The translations under genes and the position numbers were made by a program. From Theobroma cacao (lineage: Eukaryota; Streptophyta; Magnoliopsida; Malvales; Malvaceae), in contig NC_030854.1 of assembly GCF_000208745.1 (NCBI RefSeq), forward strand, positions 19,164,731-19,228,730: a DNA stretch of 64,000 nt. Direction: 5' to 3'. The notes under the pieces are model-generated. The model saw only the letters and a list, made by a program, of their open reading frames with translations, had not been told where the DNA came from and did no database searches. This document shows, in pieces, positions 33,896-44,030 of this stretch; position 1 is the first letter of the stretch, and every line of letters begins with the position of its first letter.

Positions 33896-34780
33896 TAATG
33901 GAATATACTTATTATAGGAAGCAGACAAGCAGCTTCATGCCTACGCATTGCTGCGGTTAAGATTTTTTATTACTCTTTTACTCCCAAATGTTTGTATGTT
34001 ACGTGATAAAAATTGAAAATAGAATTTTTATTTTTTTTACTACTTTCGAAGCGATGAAAAGTCCATTCTCGAATCCATTTTGGTTTGTATCCGTTGAGGG
34101 ATAAACGGACCCAAACCATTTTCCTAGTAATTTAAACCGGAAGTGAGTTGGAATCCATCAAGGGATAGACGAACCCGAAGTCTGTCATTGAACCTATTCC
34201 AATGACTTCACAAGAGAACCTATTGCTCTTGCTCCAACCCAACCTGCCCACTTGGGATTAAAGGGACCTCTCCTTCTACGGAGAAGGAATCTATTTCCAT
34301 GAAACAACTCAATTAATCATCTGGAGTCGTAACTTGGGGTCGAAAGTCATCCAACCGAATCTCAACATATTTCGCAGTCAGCGAAGCTTACTTATTTGGG
34401 TAAATATATCCAAATCTTTTAAGGTTTTGCTATAATTCAACTTAGATCTATTAAATTTTAAAATGAAGATTTTATCTCAAAACATCAAATTGCATTACTA
34501 AACTATTGTTGGCAAAATAATGAAGTACAGAAAATTTCAAGAAAGTCTGAGGCATAATTTTGCTGTCTTTATGAATAATTGTCGTCTTTTCGGAATACGA
34601 AATTCGATGCAAAGGGACTGTAGTGGTTATTTTTCAAGATTCAATAATCTCTTCCTTATTAGTTTGCACAAACTAGTAAGGGATAACAGAAACAATAGAA
34701 ACACTTTTTCTTGAAAGAAGCAACTTAACGGGAAAGCAAGGAAAATAAAGTGAAAGTTTAAAGAAGCTTTAGAGGAACTA
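33896..34780. other. L2HGDH 3' flank and repeat-like DNA
   Basis: The first about 130 bp after the stop can hold the 3' UTR. At 34060-34180 a segment TCCGTTGAGGGATAAACGGACCC is followed by a diverged copy TCCATCAAGGGATAGACGAACCC (each read in two parts), offset about 63 bp. No gene recognised. Confidence 0.45.
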
Positions 34781-34789
34781 TGCAAAGAG

Positions 34790-35640
34790 CTTTAGAGGAG
34801 ATGAGTGGGTGTCTTCTTACTGAGGTAGATAAGCTGTATTTATAGGTTGGAGTAGAAAGTTAACTAAATATCAGTATAAAATCAACATAAAATCAACAAA
34901 AAATCAAAGGAAATAAAGATGTTGAGTTAAATAACCTTTAACAAATATCAAGTCAAATAATGGTTAAGAAATATCAGGTAACAAACTAATAGAGAAAATC
35001 AAGATAACATTACAAAATATCAACATAAAATCAGCGAAAAAATCAACATAAAATCAGCAAAAAATCAAAGAAAATCGAGATGCTGAGTCAAATAACCTTT
35101 AACAAATATCAAGTCAAATAACCTTTAACAAATATCAAGTCAAATAACGGTTAAGAAATATCAGGCAACAAACTAACAGAAAAGCTTTAGAGGAGATGAG
35201 TGGGTGTTTTGAGATTGACGTAGATAGGTTGTATTTATAGGCTGGAGCAGAGAGTTAACATTACTGAATATCAGCATAAAATCAGTCAAATAACGATTAA
35301 GAAATATCAGGCAACAAACTAACATAAAAGCTTTAGAGGAGATGAGTGGGTGTCTTGAGATTGAGGTAAATAGACTGTATTTATATGCTGGAGCATAGAG
35401 TTAACATTACTAAATATCAGCATAAAATCAGTCAAATAATGGTTAAGAAATGTCAGGCAACAGACATACAAAAAAGCTTTATAAGAGATGAGTGGGTGTC
35501 TTGTGACTAAGGTCGGTAGGCTGTATTTATAGGCTAGAGCAGAGAGTTAACATTACTTAATATCAGCATAAGATCAACATAAAATAAGCGAAAAAATAGA
35601 GAAAATAGACTTAAGTAAGGGGGGAAATCTGAATTTTCTC
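34790..35640 (+). repeat. Tandem repeat, about 146 bp unit, carrying TATA-like boxes
   Basis: Units starting CTTTAGAGGAGATGAGTGGG occur at 34790, 35185, 35331 and 35477 (the last as CTTTATAAGAGATGAGTGGG); the last three are spaced exactly 146 bp. Each unit contains CTGTATTTATAGG or a close variant about 50 bp downstream, then GGAGCAGAGAGTTAACATTAC. A second short unit (AATATCAAGTCAAATAACC) is repeated at 35090-35160. Resembles an amplified LTR promoter zone. Confidence 0.8.
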
Positions 35641-36257
35641 AAAGCTTGACGACTTGATCTTGTTTGTGCACGAGCTCACTCCTTTTTCGTTCCTTGCAAC
35701 AAGCTCATAATGGGTTTGCTTACTTAAAGCATTAATCTTTTTTGGTACTTTAGCAATGTGGGATGTTGAAACCTTATGAAATACATTATTTTTTCAAAAA
35801 CTATGACCTTAAACACCAAAGCTCTTTTTATAGTCAAATTGCACAATTCGCCTCTAATCTTCATTTGTCTTCATTGCTCTCATTGCTAATAGCAGGATCA
35901 ATGAGTCCTTTACTTGCATGGGCTGTAAGATCCACGCATAATAGAATCTCCTTAACAATCACATGTCAGTTACAAAGCATTATCATCCGTTGTTCTTATA
36001 ACAAATTATAAAGAAAGAGAAGAAGTAGATCAAATTCCTACCTTTTGCCTTGTTAGTTGATCTCAAAACAATGGCATTACTAGAAATAGATTTTTCACTC
36101 ATCTTTTTTCATGACATTGAAGGTTCCTTACCATCTTTTGCAAGCTCCCCTTGTAGTGATCATTGCAGCTGCCAAGTGATTCACATTTGCCTCACTGTTT
36201 CTTACTTGACTTACCTCAACTAATGAAATTTATCAATGTTTTCTTTGATTTTTGATG
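35641..36257. other. No gene seen
   Basis: An 82-codon plus-strand ORF (35763-36011) has no recognisable domain. It could include earlier debris of the chaperone pseudogene that follows, but I cannot show it. Confidence 0.35.
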
Positions 36258-36600
36258 CAAGATAATATCTTCTTCAAAGAATTATTTGGATACTTTATCG
36301 TAGGACGAAAAACCCCTATTCTTCTAGGTGAAAGTGGGGTTGAAGAAACAACCATTGCTAAAATAGTATTGCACAAGTGATTTGATATTCTATATAATAT
36401 AGCTAGTTCTTTCTTACTCCATCTTCAATGCCAATATTCATACTTCTTGCAAGGTTGTATCTTTAAATTTAATTGGCTTTATTACTATTTGGTGCACATA
36501 ATAAAAAACAAATGTCCTTGGACATACACTATTGATGGCTGGTGCAAAGGAGAAGGGAGAATTAGATGCATGTGTTATTGCTTTAGTAAGTGAGAAAATA
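36258..36600 (+). pseudogene. ClpD/ERD1-type chaperone ATPase fragment (pseudogene)
   Basis: At 36266-36370 one frame reads RIIWILYRR, and the overlapping frame GRKTPILLGESGVEETTIAK. This matches the start of the first AAA+ module of Clp/Hsp100 proteins (R-x-I-x-I-L-x-R-R-T-K-N-N-P-I-L-L-G-E-x-G-V-G-K-T-x-I-A). At 36511-36600 the reading MSLDI, then after a one-base shift MAGAKEKGELDACVIALVSE, matches the next block of the same module, and closely the chloroplast ClpD/ERD1 version (LMAGAKERGELEAR). The Walker A GKT is mutated to EET, the frame shifts, and about 130 bp between the blocks is unlike coding sequence. Clearly a dead fragment, ending where minisatellite sequence begins. Whether ClpC/ClpD or ClpB is nearest needs an alignment. 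Confidence 0.65.
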
Positions 36601-36639
36601 AATCAGGTGCCTACAATGAGTTGCTTTTTTGGAAGCTTG

Positions 36640-36945
36640 CCAGTGATGACGGTGGTGAGGGAGATGGATGGTGATACTGCTCGTGTGCACGATGTGAGGA
36701 GATGAACATGATGGCATTAACTGTGCATGATGTGGAGGGATGCACACGAGCTGGGTGAGATAGGGTGTCCGGCTATGTGCACGATGTGGGGGGATGCACA
36801 CGAGCTGGGTGAGATGGGGTGTCCGGCTATGTGCACGATGTAGGGGGATGCACACGAGCTGGGTGAGATGGGATGTCCGGCTATGTGCACGATGTGGGGG
36901 GATGCACATGAGCTGGATGAGATGTGGTGGTATACTAATTGGTAT
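36640..36945. repeat. 54-bp minisatellite inside LTR-like DNA
   Basis: GATGCACACGAGCTGGGTGA recurs at 36739, 36793, 36847 and 36901, exactly 54 bp apart, with GTCCGGCTATGTGCACGATG between. Because 54 is a multiple of three, both strands show repetitive ORFs (18-residue repeats). Diverged pieces of the unit precede it from 36640. A related block is at 63030-63250, so the array belongs to a dispersed LTR family. Confidence 0.9.
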
Positions 36946-37835
36946 ATGCTTAAGTATATGTATACGTAATAAAAAGATCATTATTATAACATGTGATTAT
37001 ATGGCATGATGAATCTTGAAAATTTCCCATTTACTTGTAAATTGATTTTATTGCAGCGAGAAACGTTCTGTTTATACTGTTTTGCTTGGATGATTGCTGG
37101 AAATTTCATCTCTTTCCAATTTCATGCTGAATATGGTTCCTTCATCATTAAATAATTTAATAACCAGGGGTTTAATGTAGGGATTTTAATAAGAACTTGA
37201 ACTAAGTTGCGTTGTTTTCAAATAAGTGCATCATGATTATCAACTTTCCTTTTCGTTGCTTGTTCCCTTCTTATGTTCACTCACTGAGTTTGCACTCATT
37301 GTTTTCAATTTCATGTTTTCATATTAGGAGGCAGTTGGAACCTAAGCCAAGGTGTCCACGTAGTTTCGTCTCTTTGGTAGGTATGTTGGCATTTAGTAGC
37401 TGTCCTTTCACCTTGGTCATTCCACTAGAAGCCCAGAGTCATTTTGTTTGTAAATACGTACATGTGATGTAAAGAACTAAAATGCAAGCCTTAGAGCATA
37501 TATGTATATTTTGATTGGTAAGCCACCATGAGTGGCAATGGTTAACATTATTTGGGTTAATGTGAAATGCAGTTTTGATTGCTATAGCATATTAATTAGG
37601 TTCTTATAGATTGGAAGTAAGAAAGGTGACTTTAAGAATAGTTGATGGAATGATGAGCAAGATTTATAAGTAGGCTTGCTTGGGCTTGGTGGGCTATGCC
37701 CATTAGGTCCATGCACCGGTCACGGCTCGAAAATCGGGTCGTGATAGAGGTCTCACACTTGCTTGGGCTTAGCGGGCTGTGCTCATTAGGCCCATGCGCC
37801 GATCATGGCCCGGGTTTTGGGCTACGACAATTAAT
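36946..37835. repeat. LTR-like sequence with two-copy 83-bp repeat
   Basis: Continuation of the LTR that carries the minisatellite. Two copies of CTTGCTTGGGCTTRGYGGGCTRTG lie at 37675 and 37758 (offset 83 bp), each followed by GRTCAYGGCYCG. GGGTCGTGATA (37736) resembles the GGGTCRTGACA ends seen elsewhere in the window. No coding sequence with a recognisable domain. Confidence 0.5.
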
Positions 37836-38460
37836 TTGCCTTTAGAGTAAGCAACACATGAGAATTCATTAGATTGAAATTTTTTTTGGTTTTTCAATGG
37901 ATGACTACATTTCCTTTCAATATTTTTTTCGCATCATTGTTGATCTAGAATGGCCTAACAGGTCATGCCAAATATTAAAATTATTAGTAAACTTCTGGTT
38001 TACTATAACTTGAGTTTCAATCATTCTAATATTTGTATAGTACAATCTACAAAACAAAACGGGTAATTTTTTTATTATTATTATACGCTTTTTATCGAAG
38101 ATAATAAATGTAATATAAAAGTATTAATTATCTCTTTATTCATTGTCTCAACACGATACCCATTCAGACAAATATCTTTAAAGCTTAATAAATTTCTTTG
38201 AGATGTTGAAAATAATACATCCTCTATTATAAACTTTGTTGCGCAAGGTAGTAAAGTATTTGCTCGTCTTGAGCTTTTAATTAATCTTGCACTACAAATA
38301 TTGTATTGACATTGGTTTCTTCCATTGTCAAGTGGGAAAAATATTTTTTGTCTTTAAGTATAGTACGCGTTGTAGCAATGTCTGCAAGACATATATTTAT
38401 ATCATAGATTTTGGATCCAACAAGATGAATATCCACATTTTTCTTCAATAAAATAAGATA
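37836..38460 (-). pseudogene. Copia polyprotein remnant: protease and pre-integrase region
   Basis: Minus-strand translation gives, at about 38420-38280, ICLADIATTRTILKDKKYF then HLTMEETNVNTI, the retropepsin-like segment of plant Copia elements. At about 38240-38130 are degenerate pieces corresponding to the N-L-L-S-F-K-D-I-x-x-N-G-Y block, and at 38020-37930 FNIWHDLLGHSRSTMMRK, the GAG-pre-integrase motif (W-H-x-x-L-G-H). Frameshifts and stops are frequent. Integrase and reverse transcriptase, expected further along the minus strand, are missing: the sequence changes to another LTR at about 37835. Confidence 0.75.
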
Positions 38461-39590
38461 TTTACAATACGAAGCTTACAAGTTAACATAAAAGAACATT
38501 AAATATATAACTAAAAAACACATTGTAAGAATATATTATTCAAATATAATCAGAACATATTAAAGCATCTTCATGATATAGTTATACTAAAATATATTAA
38601 CTACTATTAAGAAATTTCATTCTTAGATACTTCCATTATCAATCAAATGATCAATTCCTTTTCCAATATAAGAAAATCAACAACGAAAATTTCCATTACC
38701 AATTATATAATTAATTCCTCTTTTAAGGTAGACAAACATCTTGATATGTTATATAAACTTGACCATGGTTAAACTCATCACAAAATATTTTAGTTTTTAG
38801 TGATACATGATAAAATTCAAGATGTACAAAAGGTACGTGACCGTTGATCTTTCATGCCCCATCAATGACAATATGTTTTCTATATTCCTTTTATTCTCTC
38901 CATTTTTGTCTTTTTGTTATTTATCCACATTTGGTGGGTTAGTGGGTTAGGGTATCCATCCACTTCTAGTGGTAAAATTATCCATATACTTCTAGTGGTA
39001 AAATTATCCATCCACTTTTGGTGGCAAAATTTTTCATAAAATTAAAATAATGATAGTGTAAATTATTATAGTGACTTCTTCCATGTCAATGATCATAATT
39101 ATTAAATGATGTTGCATTCACTTTAGAGAATAGATGGATTCATGACCATGACCATAATTATTAAATGGTGTCGGATTCACTTTAGAGAATAGATGAATAT
39201 TTGATTTTTTTTTATTAGTAGCTTGTTTGTTGCATTCACTTTATGGAATGGACATTCATGATTTTTCATTAATAGTTATATAAAAGCAAATTCTCTTTCC
39301 AATTAAGGTACAAAAAATAATATATACTACATGATAGTAAAATTGATATTAGAGTTTATCTATAAGGAATGAAAACACCAAAGAGATATCAAATCACTTA
39401 CTTGATTTTCTAAAACCAAAAATCAAAAATCAACTATTGAAATTCTTTTGAACTGAGAGGATGAAAGTAAAATAATACTAACACTTACCTAATTTCCTAA
39501 AACTAGAAATCAAAACTCAATAATTGAAATCTTTTTGAAGCTTGAAGACGATGAAAACAAAATAATTCCAAAACTTGAGAGATCAAAGGA
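38461..39590 (-). pseudogene. Probable gag region of the same Copia element, heavily decayed
   Basis: Lies between the protease remnant and the primer-binding site of the LTR at 39605. No ORF survives. It contains a 26-bp tandem repeat (TATCCATCCACTTCTAGTGG at 38953, 38979, 39005) and a 59-bp duplication (CATAATTATTAAATGRTG at 39094 and 39153). Confidence 0.45.
38922..39035. repeat. 26-bp tandem repeat, three copies
   Basis: TATCCATMYACTTYTRGTGG plus YAAAAT at exact 26-bp steps (38953, 38979, 39005), with a partial, diverged copy at 38922. Confidence 0.85.
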
Positions 39591-39604
39591 TTGTGATAAT
39601 AACA

Positions 39605-39875
39605 TGTTATGAAATATAACTTGAAATAACAACTATAAGAAAAAGTATTTAAATGGAGAGACAGTATTTTGAGGGAGTAAAAATATCTTATTCAAGTGTG
39701 TAGATACAAATGAAGTAAGAGGTTTATTTATAGGCTAATAACTCCTTATCTATATAGAATTTACAAGATAAAGATAATACTAAGTGATTAGATAGATAGA
39801 TTAAATTATAATCTTCATCCAATCTAATTTACATCTAAATCTAGATATACAGAACATAAATGGATATTCACAACA
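39605..39875 (-). mobile_element. 5' LTR of the Copia remnant
   Basis: On the minus strand it begins TGTTGTGAATATCC (39875) and ends TTCATAACA (39605): TG...CA ends with an imperfect terminal inverted repeat TGTTRTGA. A TATA-like CTATAAATAAACC lies inside (39740-39720). Directly after the LTR comes TGTTATTATCACAATCC, resembling the TGTTATCAGCAC-type primer site of many plant Copia elements. The LTR's outer end touches nuclear plastid DNA. Confidence 0.7.
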
Positions 39876-40165
39876 TTGAAGTATTGAACAAACTCATATA
39901 AGCGAAAAATCTTAAACATCCTTGGTCATGAGACATATAATTATCTCTATAAATAAGAACCAAAATTCCACCAGTAGTGATTAATATTGACATAATAGAG
40001 GTAAGTGAATCAATAAAGTAGCCAAACTCGAAAGAAAAATCATTATTGATGGTCAAAGACCATACATATTGATAGATAGAACTTCTATTTATTTGCAAAA
40101 TAGACAAATTGAACGAAAAAATCATAACTATACTTAACATTAAAATATTGGAAAACCTTTTTGCA
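39871..40165 (-). pseudogene. ndhF: Nuclear plastid DNA: fragment of chloroplast ndhF
   Basis: The minus-strand frame reads [33 protein letters not shown], then [20 protein letters not shown] and [15 protein letters not shown], which I recognise as the N-terminal part of plastid NADH dehydrogenase subunit F with scattered substitutions. The frame is open over about 95 codons, so the insertion is not ancient. The fragment begins after the first 40 or so residues and is cut at the Copia LTR (39875). No plastid promoter or start remains; not expected to function. Confidence 0.9.
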
Positions 40166-40177
40166 GGAATCTTTCAC

Positions 40178-40558
40178 AAAATTATCAACTAATTAGAATG
40201 GTTCCTTATTAGACCATGGTATTTGATTCACCAAATATATTATTATTCTATATTCTTTCATATATATGGCACAACCCAATCCTTGTTTTTCAAGTTTAGA
40301 ATTCCTTACATTTTTTTAAATCGAAATTCGAAATGAAAACAAAATAAATGAAAGAGAAGTATTATATATTTCTAATATTTCTATTTCATTTATTTCTTTT
40401 TCATTTCGAATTTTTATTCAAAGAAAAGTAAGGAATTCTAAACTTGAAAAGCAAGGATTGGGTTGCGCCATACATATGAAGGAGTATAGAATAATGATGT
40501 ATTTGGAGAATCAAATATCTTGGTCTAATATGGAACCATTCTGATTAGTTGATAATTC
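40178..40558. repeat. Long near-palindrome joining two plastid-derived pieces
   Basis: Arms of about 180-190 bp, centred near 40366, are reverse complements with roughly 10% differences: for example ATTATCAACTAATTAGAATGG (left, two parts) against CCATTCTGATTAGTTGATAAT, and CACAACCCAATCCTTG against CAAGGATTGGGTTGCG. The inner ATTTCATTTATT / AATAAATGAAA also pairs. It separates the ndhF and petD fragments. Confidence 0.85.
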
Positions 40559-40658
40559 GAACCAAAATTGAATAAATGTATCTAGGGAGAATTCACTTTG
40601 ACTTTGAAGTGACTACTCCCTAGATACGCACATCATGATATTTTATTTTTGATTCAAT

Positions 40659-40820
40659 TTAAAAAAGACCTAAAGTTAGGGATTTATCAATCGGTAATGT
40701 TGCTCCAATACCCAACCAAAGGGCCACTGCAGTACCAATCAAAAAAACGGTTGTCGCTATTGGAGCACGAAATGAATTTTGGAATTTATTAGCATATTGA
40801 AAAAATTCTATGGCCAAAAT
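40659..40820 (-). pseudogene. petD: Nuclear plastid DNA: C-terminal fragment of petD
   Basis: The minus strand reads [20 protein letters not shown] followed by [18 protein letters not shown] and TLGLF-stop: the C terminus of cytochrome b6/f subunit IV, with R-to-A and P-to-S type changes relative to the plastid protein as I recall it. Only the last 50 or so codons are present. ndhF and petD are not neighbours in ordinary plastid genomes, so the insert is rearranged. Confidence 0.9.
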
Positions 40821-40934
40821 GTGCATTATTCCATCATCATTTTAAGACAATTCACTAGTTAAAAAAAAAAACCTTTTAATTTGAAGAATTTATATTTGAA
40901 TTTTAAAATTGAATTCAAACCTTAAATCTTATGA

Positions 40935-41760
40935 TACATTTGGTTTGCATAACAGAATTGAGAGTGAATGAAATAGGTATTTTACGAGAATAGAATATAA
41001 AGGAAATAGGATAGATAGTTGTTATGTATTTTGGTTTGTTGAAATAAAATTAACATGTTTGGTTGGTTACAAAATCAAGGAAATAAATAAGAAAAAAACC
41101 GACTACTGAGGCTATTTTATCCATCAATATAATATAATGTTAACACTATGGCCACCAAAGGTGTCATTGGCGTAATGTTTAAGGAAATCAATGGTCTTAG
41201 TCGACCTCTGGAGCGTAGATCTTGGGCGTCCTATTACTACATGTTGACAAGGGATCAATTTTAGATCTAGGTTCTTTAGAAAGTGAAAAAACAAAAAAAA
41301 AAAGGTAAATATAAGAAAAGGCTTTAAGAAAATATAAATAAATCGATCAGGTGAAAGAGGGGTGGAAGGAAGAAAAAAATTGGTTTTGATGGTGCTAGCC
41401 AACGGAGGAGGCGACCACAGTGGCGGAGAACGACTGTAGTAAGCAGCTTGAAGAAAAAAGTGCGGAGGATGTGAGAGAGAGAAGCAGGGTTTTGCTTAGA
41501 TTTTAGTATTTATATGCTAGAAATTTTAAACATATCAAGGATACTTTTGCCCAAAAAATTAATGATTTATTTCTTTGTCGCTTGAAATAGCTAATATCAA
41601 GAGAGTTGGATTGATAATTCTTGGAATTTACGTAATAGGAATCCCATGCACAAAATAGCCATTCTTTAGTGCATAAATGAACCGAACACTAGAATGACCA
41701 TCTCCCAAGAATAGAGGTGGAGCGAATTGACTATCTAGTGAACCAAAGATGACCTTAGGG
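40935..41760. mobile_element. Non-autonomous DNA transposon, 'GTTTGGTTC' family, copy 2
   Basis: Begins near ATACATTTGGTTTGCATAAC and ends near CTAGTGAACCAAAGATGACC. Shares with copy 1 (11540-12560) the interior GGCCACCAAAGGTGTCATTG (41151), a GGAGGAGGCGACC/GAGAGAGAGAAGC block and a TTTATATGCTAG segment. Boundaries are approximate and no target duplication was identified. Confidence 0.5.
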
Positions 41761-42122
41761 TAAAGGTGACTTCTCCCTTACATCCCAAGCTTTGTATAAG
41801 TAGCATAAATTTGTATATTTTTCATAAAGAAAAATTCATAATATGTGCTTCAATATGTAATTGTTATCATCACTTAAACATTTGATTCAATAATAAGCAC
41901 ATCTATCCTTTAGTTCAAAGAGTTATATTTTAAATCTCTTCTTTCCTATATAAAAAAATAATAGTTATTACTCTAATAAATAGGTACAATCCAATATACA
42001 ACCATTCCCATGTCATTTTTAAGAGAAACTATTCAAATTAATTGTGATTAGCTACATATACATATAATCACATCAAGTTCAACATGGTGAGAAGCTCAAA
42101 TTCAATTCTTCTACATGAATAT

Positions 42123-42153
<31 letters not shown>

Positions 42154-44030
42154 GATTTCTTTTGTCTTGTGTACAATGTTCATATCGTGCACCCCATTCA
42201 ACATGACTTACTATTAATATAAACTAACCGTGAAATAGTGAGTACTAATTATAATCTTTTTGCATATAATTAATCACTAATCTAAGTCTTATCAATAAAA
42301 ATTTGTTTATATAAAATTACGTGAACATGTAAAAATTATAGTTATAATTAAATAATTTTTATATTCATAGAATATAATTATTGCATCATTAAAAGGAAAC
42401 CAATGAAACAAACCGGCTAATTGCCAGCATACAGAAAAATAGAATTCAACATAATGTTAACCAAACTCACACTTGTTGGGAGTTGAGCCATAACATCTTA
42501 TACAGAATCCAATATCTCGTTTTCACTATTGAGACAAGGCTTTATTTGCTCCAAACAAATTTTTGTTATCAATGTTAGTGAGCCAATCTCGCTAATCTGT
42601 TGCATCCTAACTTAAATTTTCCCCTATGAATTAAAAAAAAAAAAGGGTATTGTATATAAAACTATATTTTGAAATTATAAACACATAAATATGTGTAATT
42701 TTAATTAGATACATAAACTTGCTTGAGTCAAATAATAAAACAACCCAATTCCACTAGTTGCCATTCTCCCCAAAAAGATAAACATACAAATGAAACCACA
42801 AATAGCCTTTAATTCACTCAAAACCTTGGCTAGATACATTCTTTTAATTTTTCAAACAGCCAATGCATATATCTCCAAAACTTGAGTAAGAGTTAGGAAA
42901 AGAGGAAATGTGGAAAAGTTGAAATCAATATCTCAGGCACCTTTCATATTCTTTGAAAGTGAGATCTTGGCGAAGAGTGGTCATCCAGGTTTTCTTTTAT
43001 TTATTTTTTAATTGAAAAGTGGTCATCAAGTTGTACATAGACAGAATAGATGAAAGCGAAGCATATCACAAAGGAAATCTTAAAGGAAGAAAGCAATATA
43101 ATTCACAGACAGCTTGCCTAATTATGTTGATTTGACCACCCTTAAACCTAACTAGCTACTTAATCCAGTACTGCAAAATCATAGCTATTGATTCTCATCA
43201 TTTCATCCGTGACCTCATAACTTTTTTTCTTTTTTAAAAAGGGTCAAAACTAGTAACGCAAGTTTTTTTATATAAGTATATAGTTGAGGAAAAACTTTAT
43301 GGACTCTTTCAGCAGAAATTTGTGAAAGTTCTTAGCAAAATTTAAGTTAATCCTATTGGTAGATGTAACTGAACTTTTAATTCTGAATGTAATTAAAATT
43401 AGAAACCTCATAGATCTTATTAAATAATTCAATAATACATAAAAAATCAATTCAAATTTGTGTCTATATATACATTTCAATTAGTGATTGTTTTATCATC
43501 ACCATAAATAATGATTTCTTTTATGAGCTTATATATATTAATAGAAATTACTATAATCTCAATTAACAATATGCTCCACATATACAACATATAGAAAAAA
43601 CCAATTAAAGAATATTTTGAAACAAATAAATAAACCAACAAACCAAAATAAAACTGAATCAAACTCACATTTGTTAAGGTTCAAATCGAAGACTTAAACT
43701 CTTACAAAACCTCCTCCTTACTATGAAGAAATTAAGGTGTCATTTAAATGAATAATGTTTTATTGAATGTGGAAATCAATTCTTGAGTCCATATTGTTAC
43801 CCATGATCACAAAACATTTTCCCCTGTTTTTTGTTTTTGAAAATCAAAGAGAATATTAGGACATTATTGGGATTATCGAGACGAAAAAGTCCCAAATCAA
43901 AGAAGTACGTCAGAAAACAGAGTCCTGTACGCCAGAAAAACAAAGAACCAGAAACCAACAAGAAGACAGAAGAAAAGGAAAAACCGAACACTTCCTGAAT
44001 CAACAAAACAATCAGGAAAAAATTGGAAGC
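41761..44030. other. AT-rich, no gene recognised
   Basis: Includes a (TA)n microsatellite at 42121-42153 and many short AT-rich ORFs without domains. Segments such as AAACTCACACTTGTTGGG (42465) and AAACTCACATTTGTTAAGG (43662) recur, suggesting repeat debris. Confidence 0.4.

Noticed and set aside
36583..36981. 132-codon minus-strand ORF with 18-residue repeats (and a plus-strand counterpart)
   Set aside because: The 54-bp repeat keeps every frame open; no start context, no domain, present on both strands.
39871..40820. Functional organelle genes or organelle contamination
   Set aside because: Fragments are partial, diverged, rearranged, and embedded in nuclear transposon sequence with a Copia LTR at the junction.
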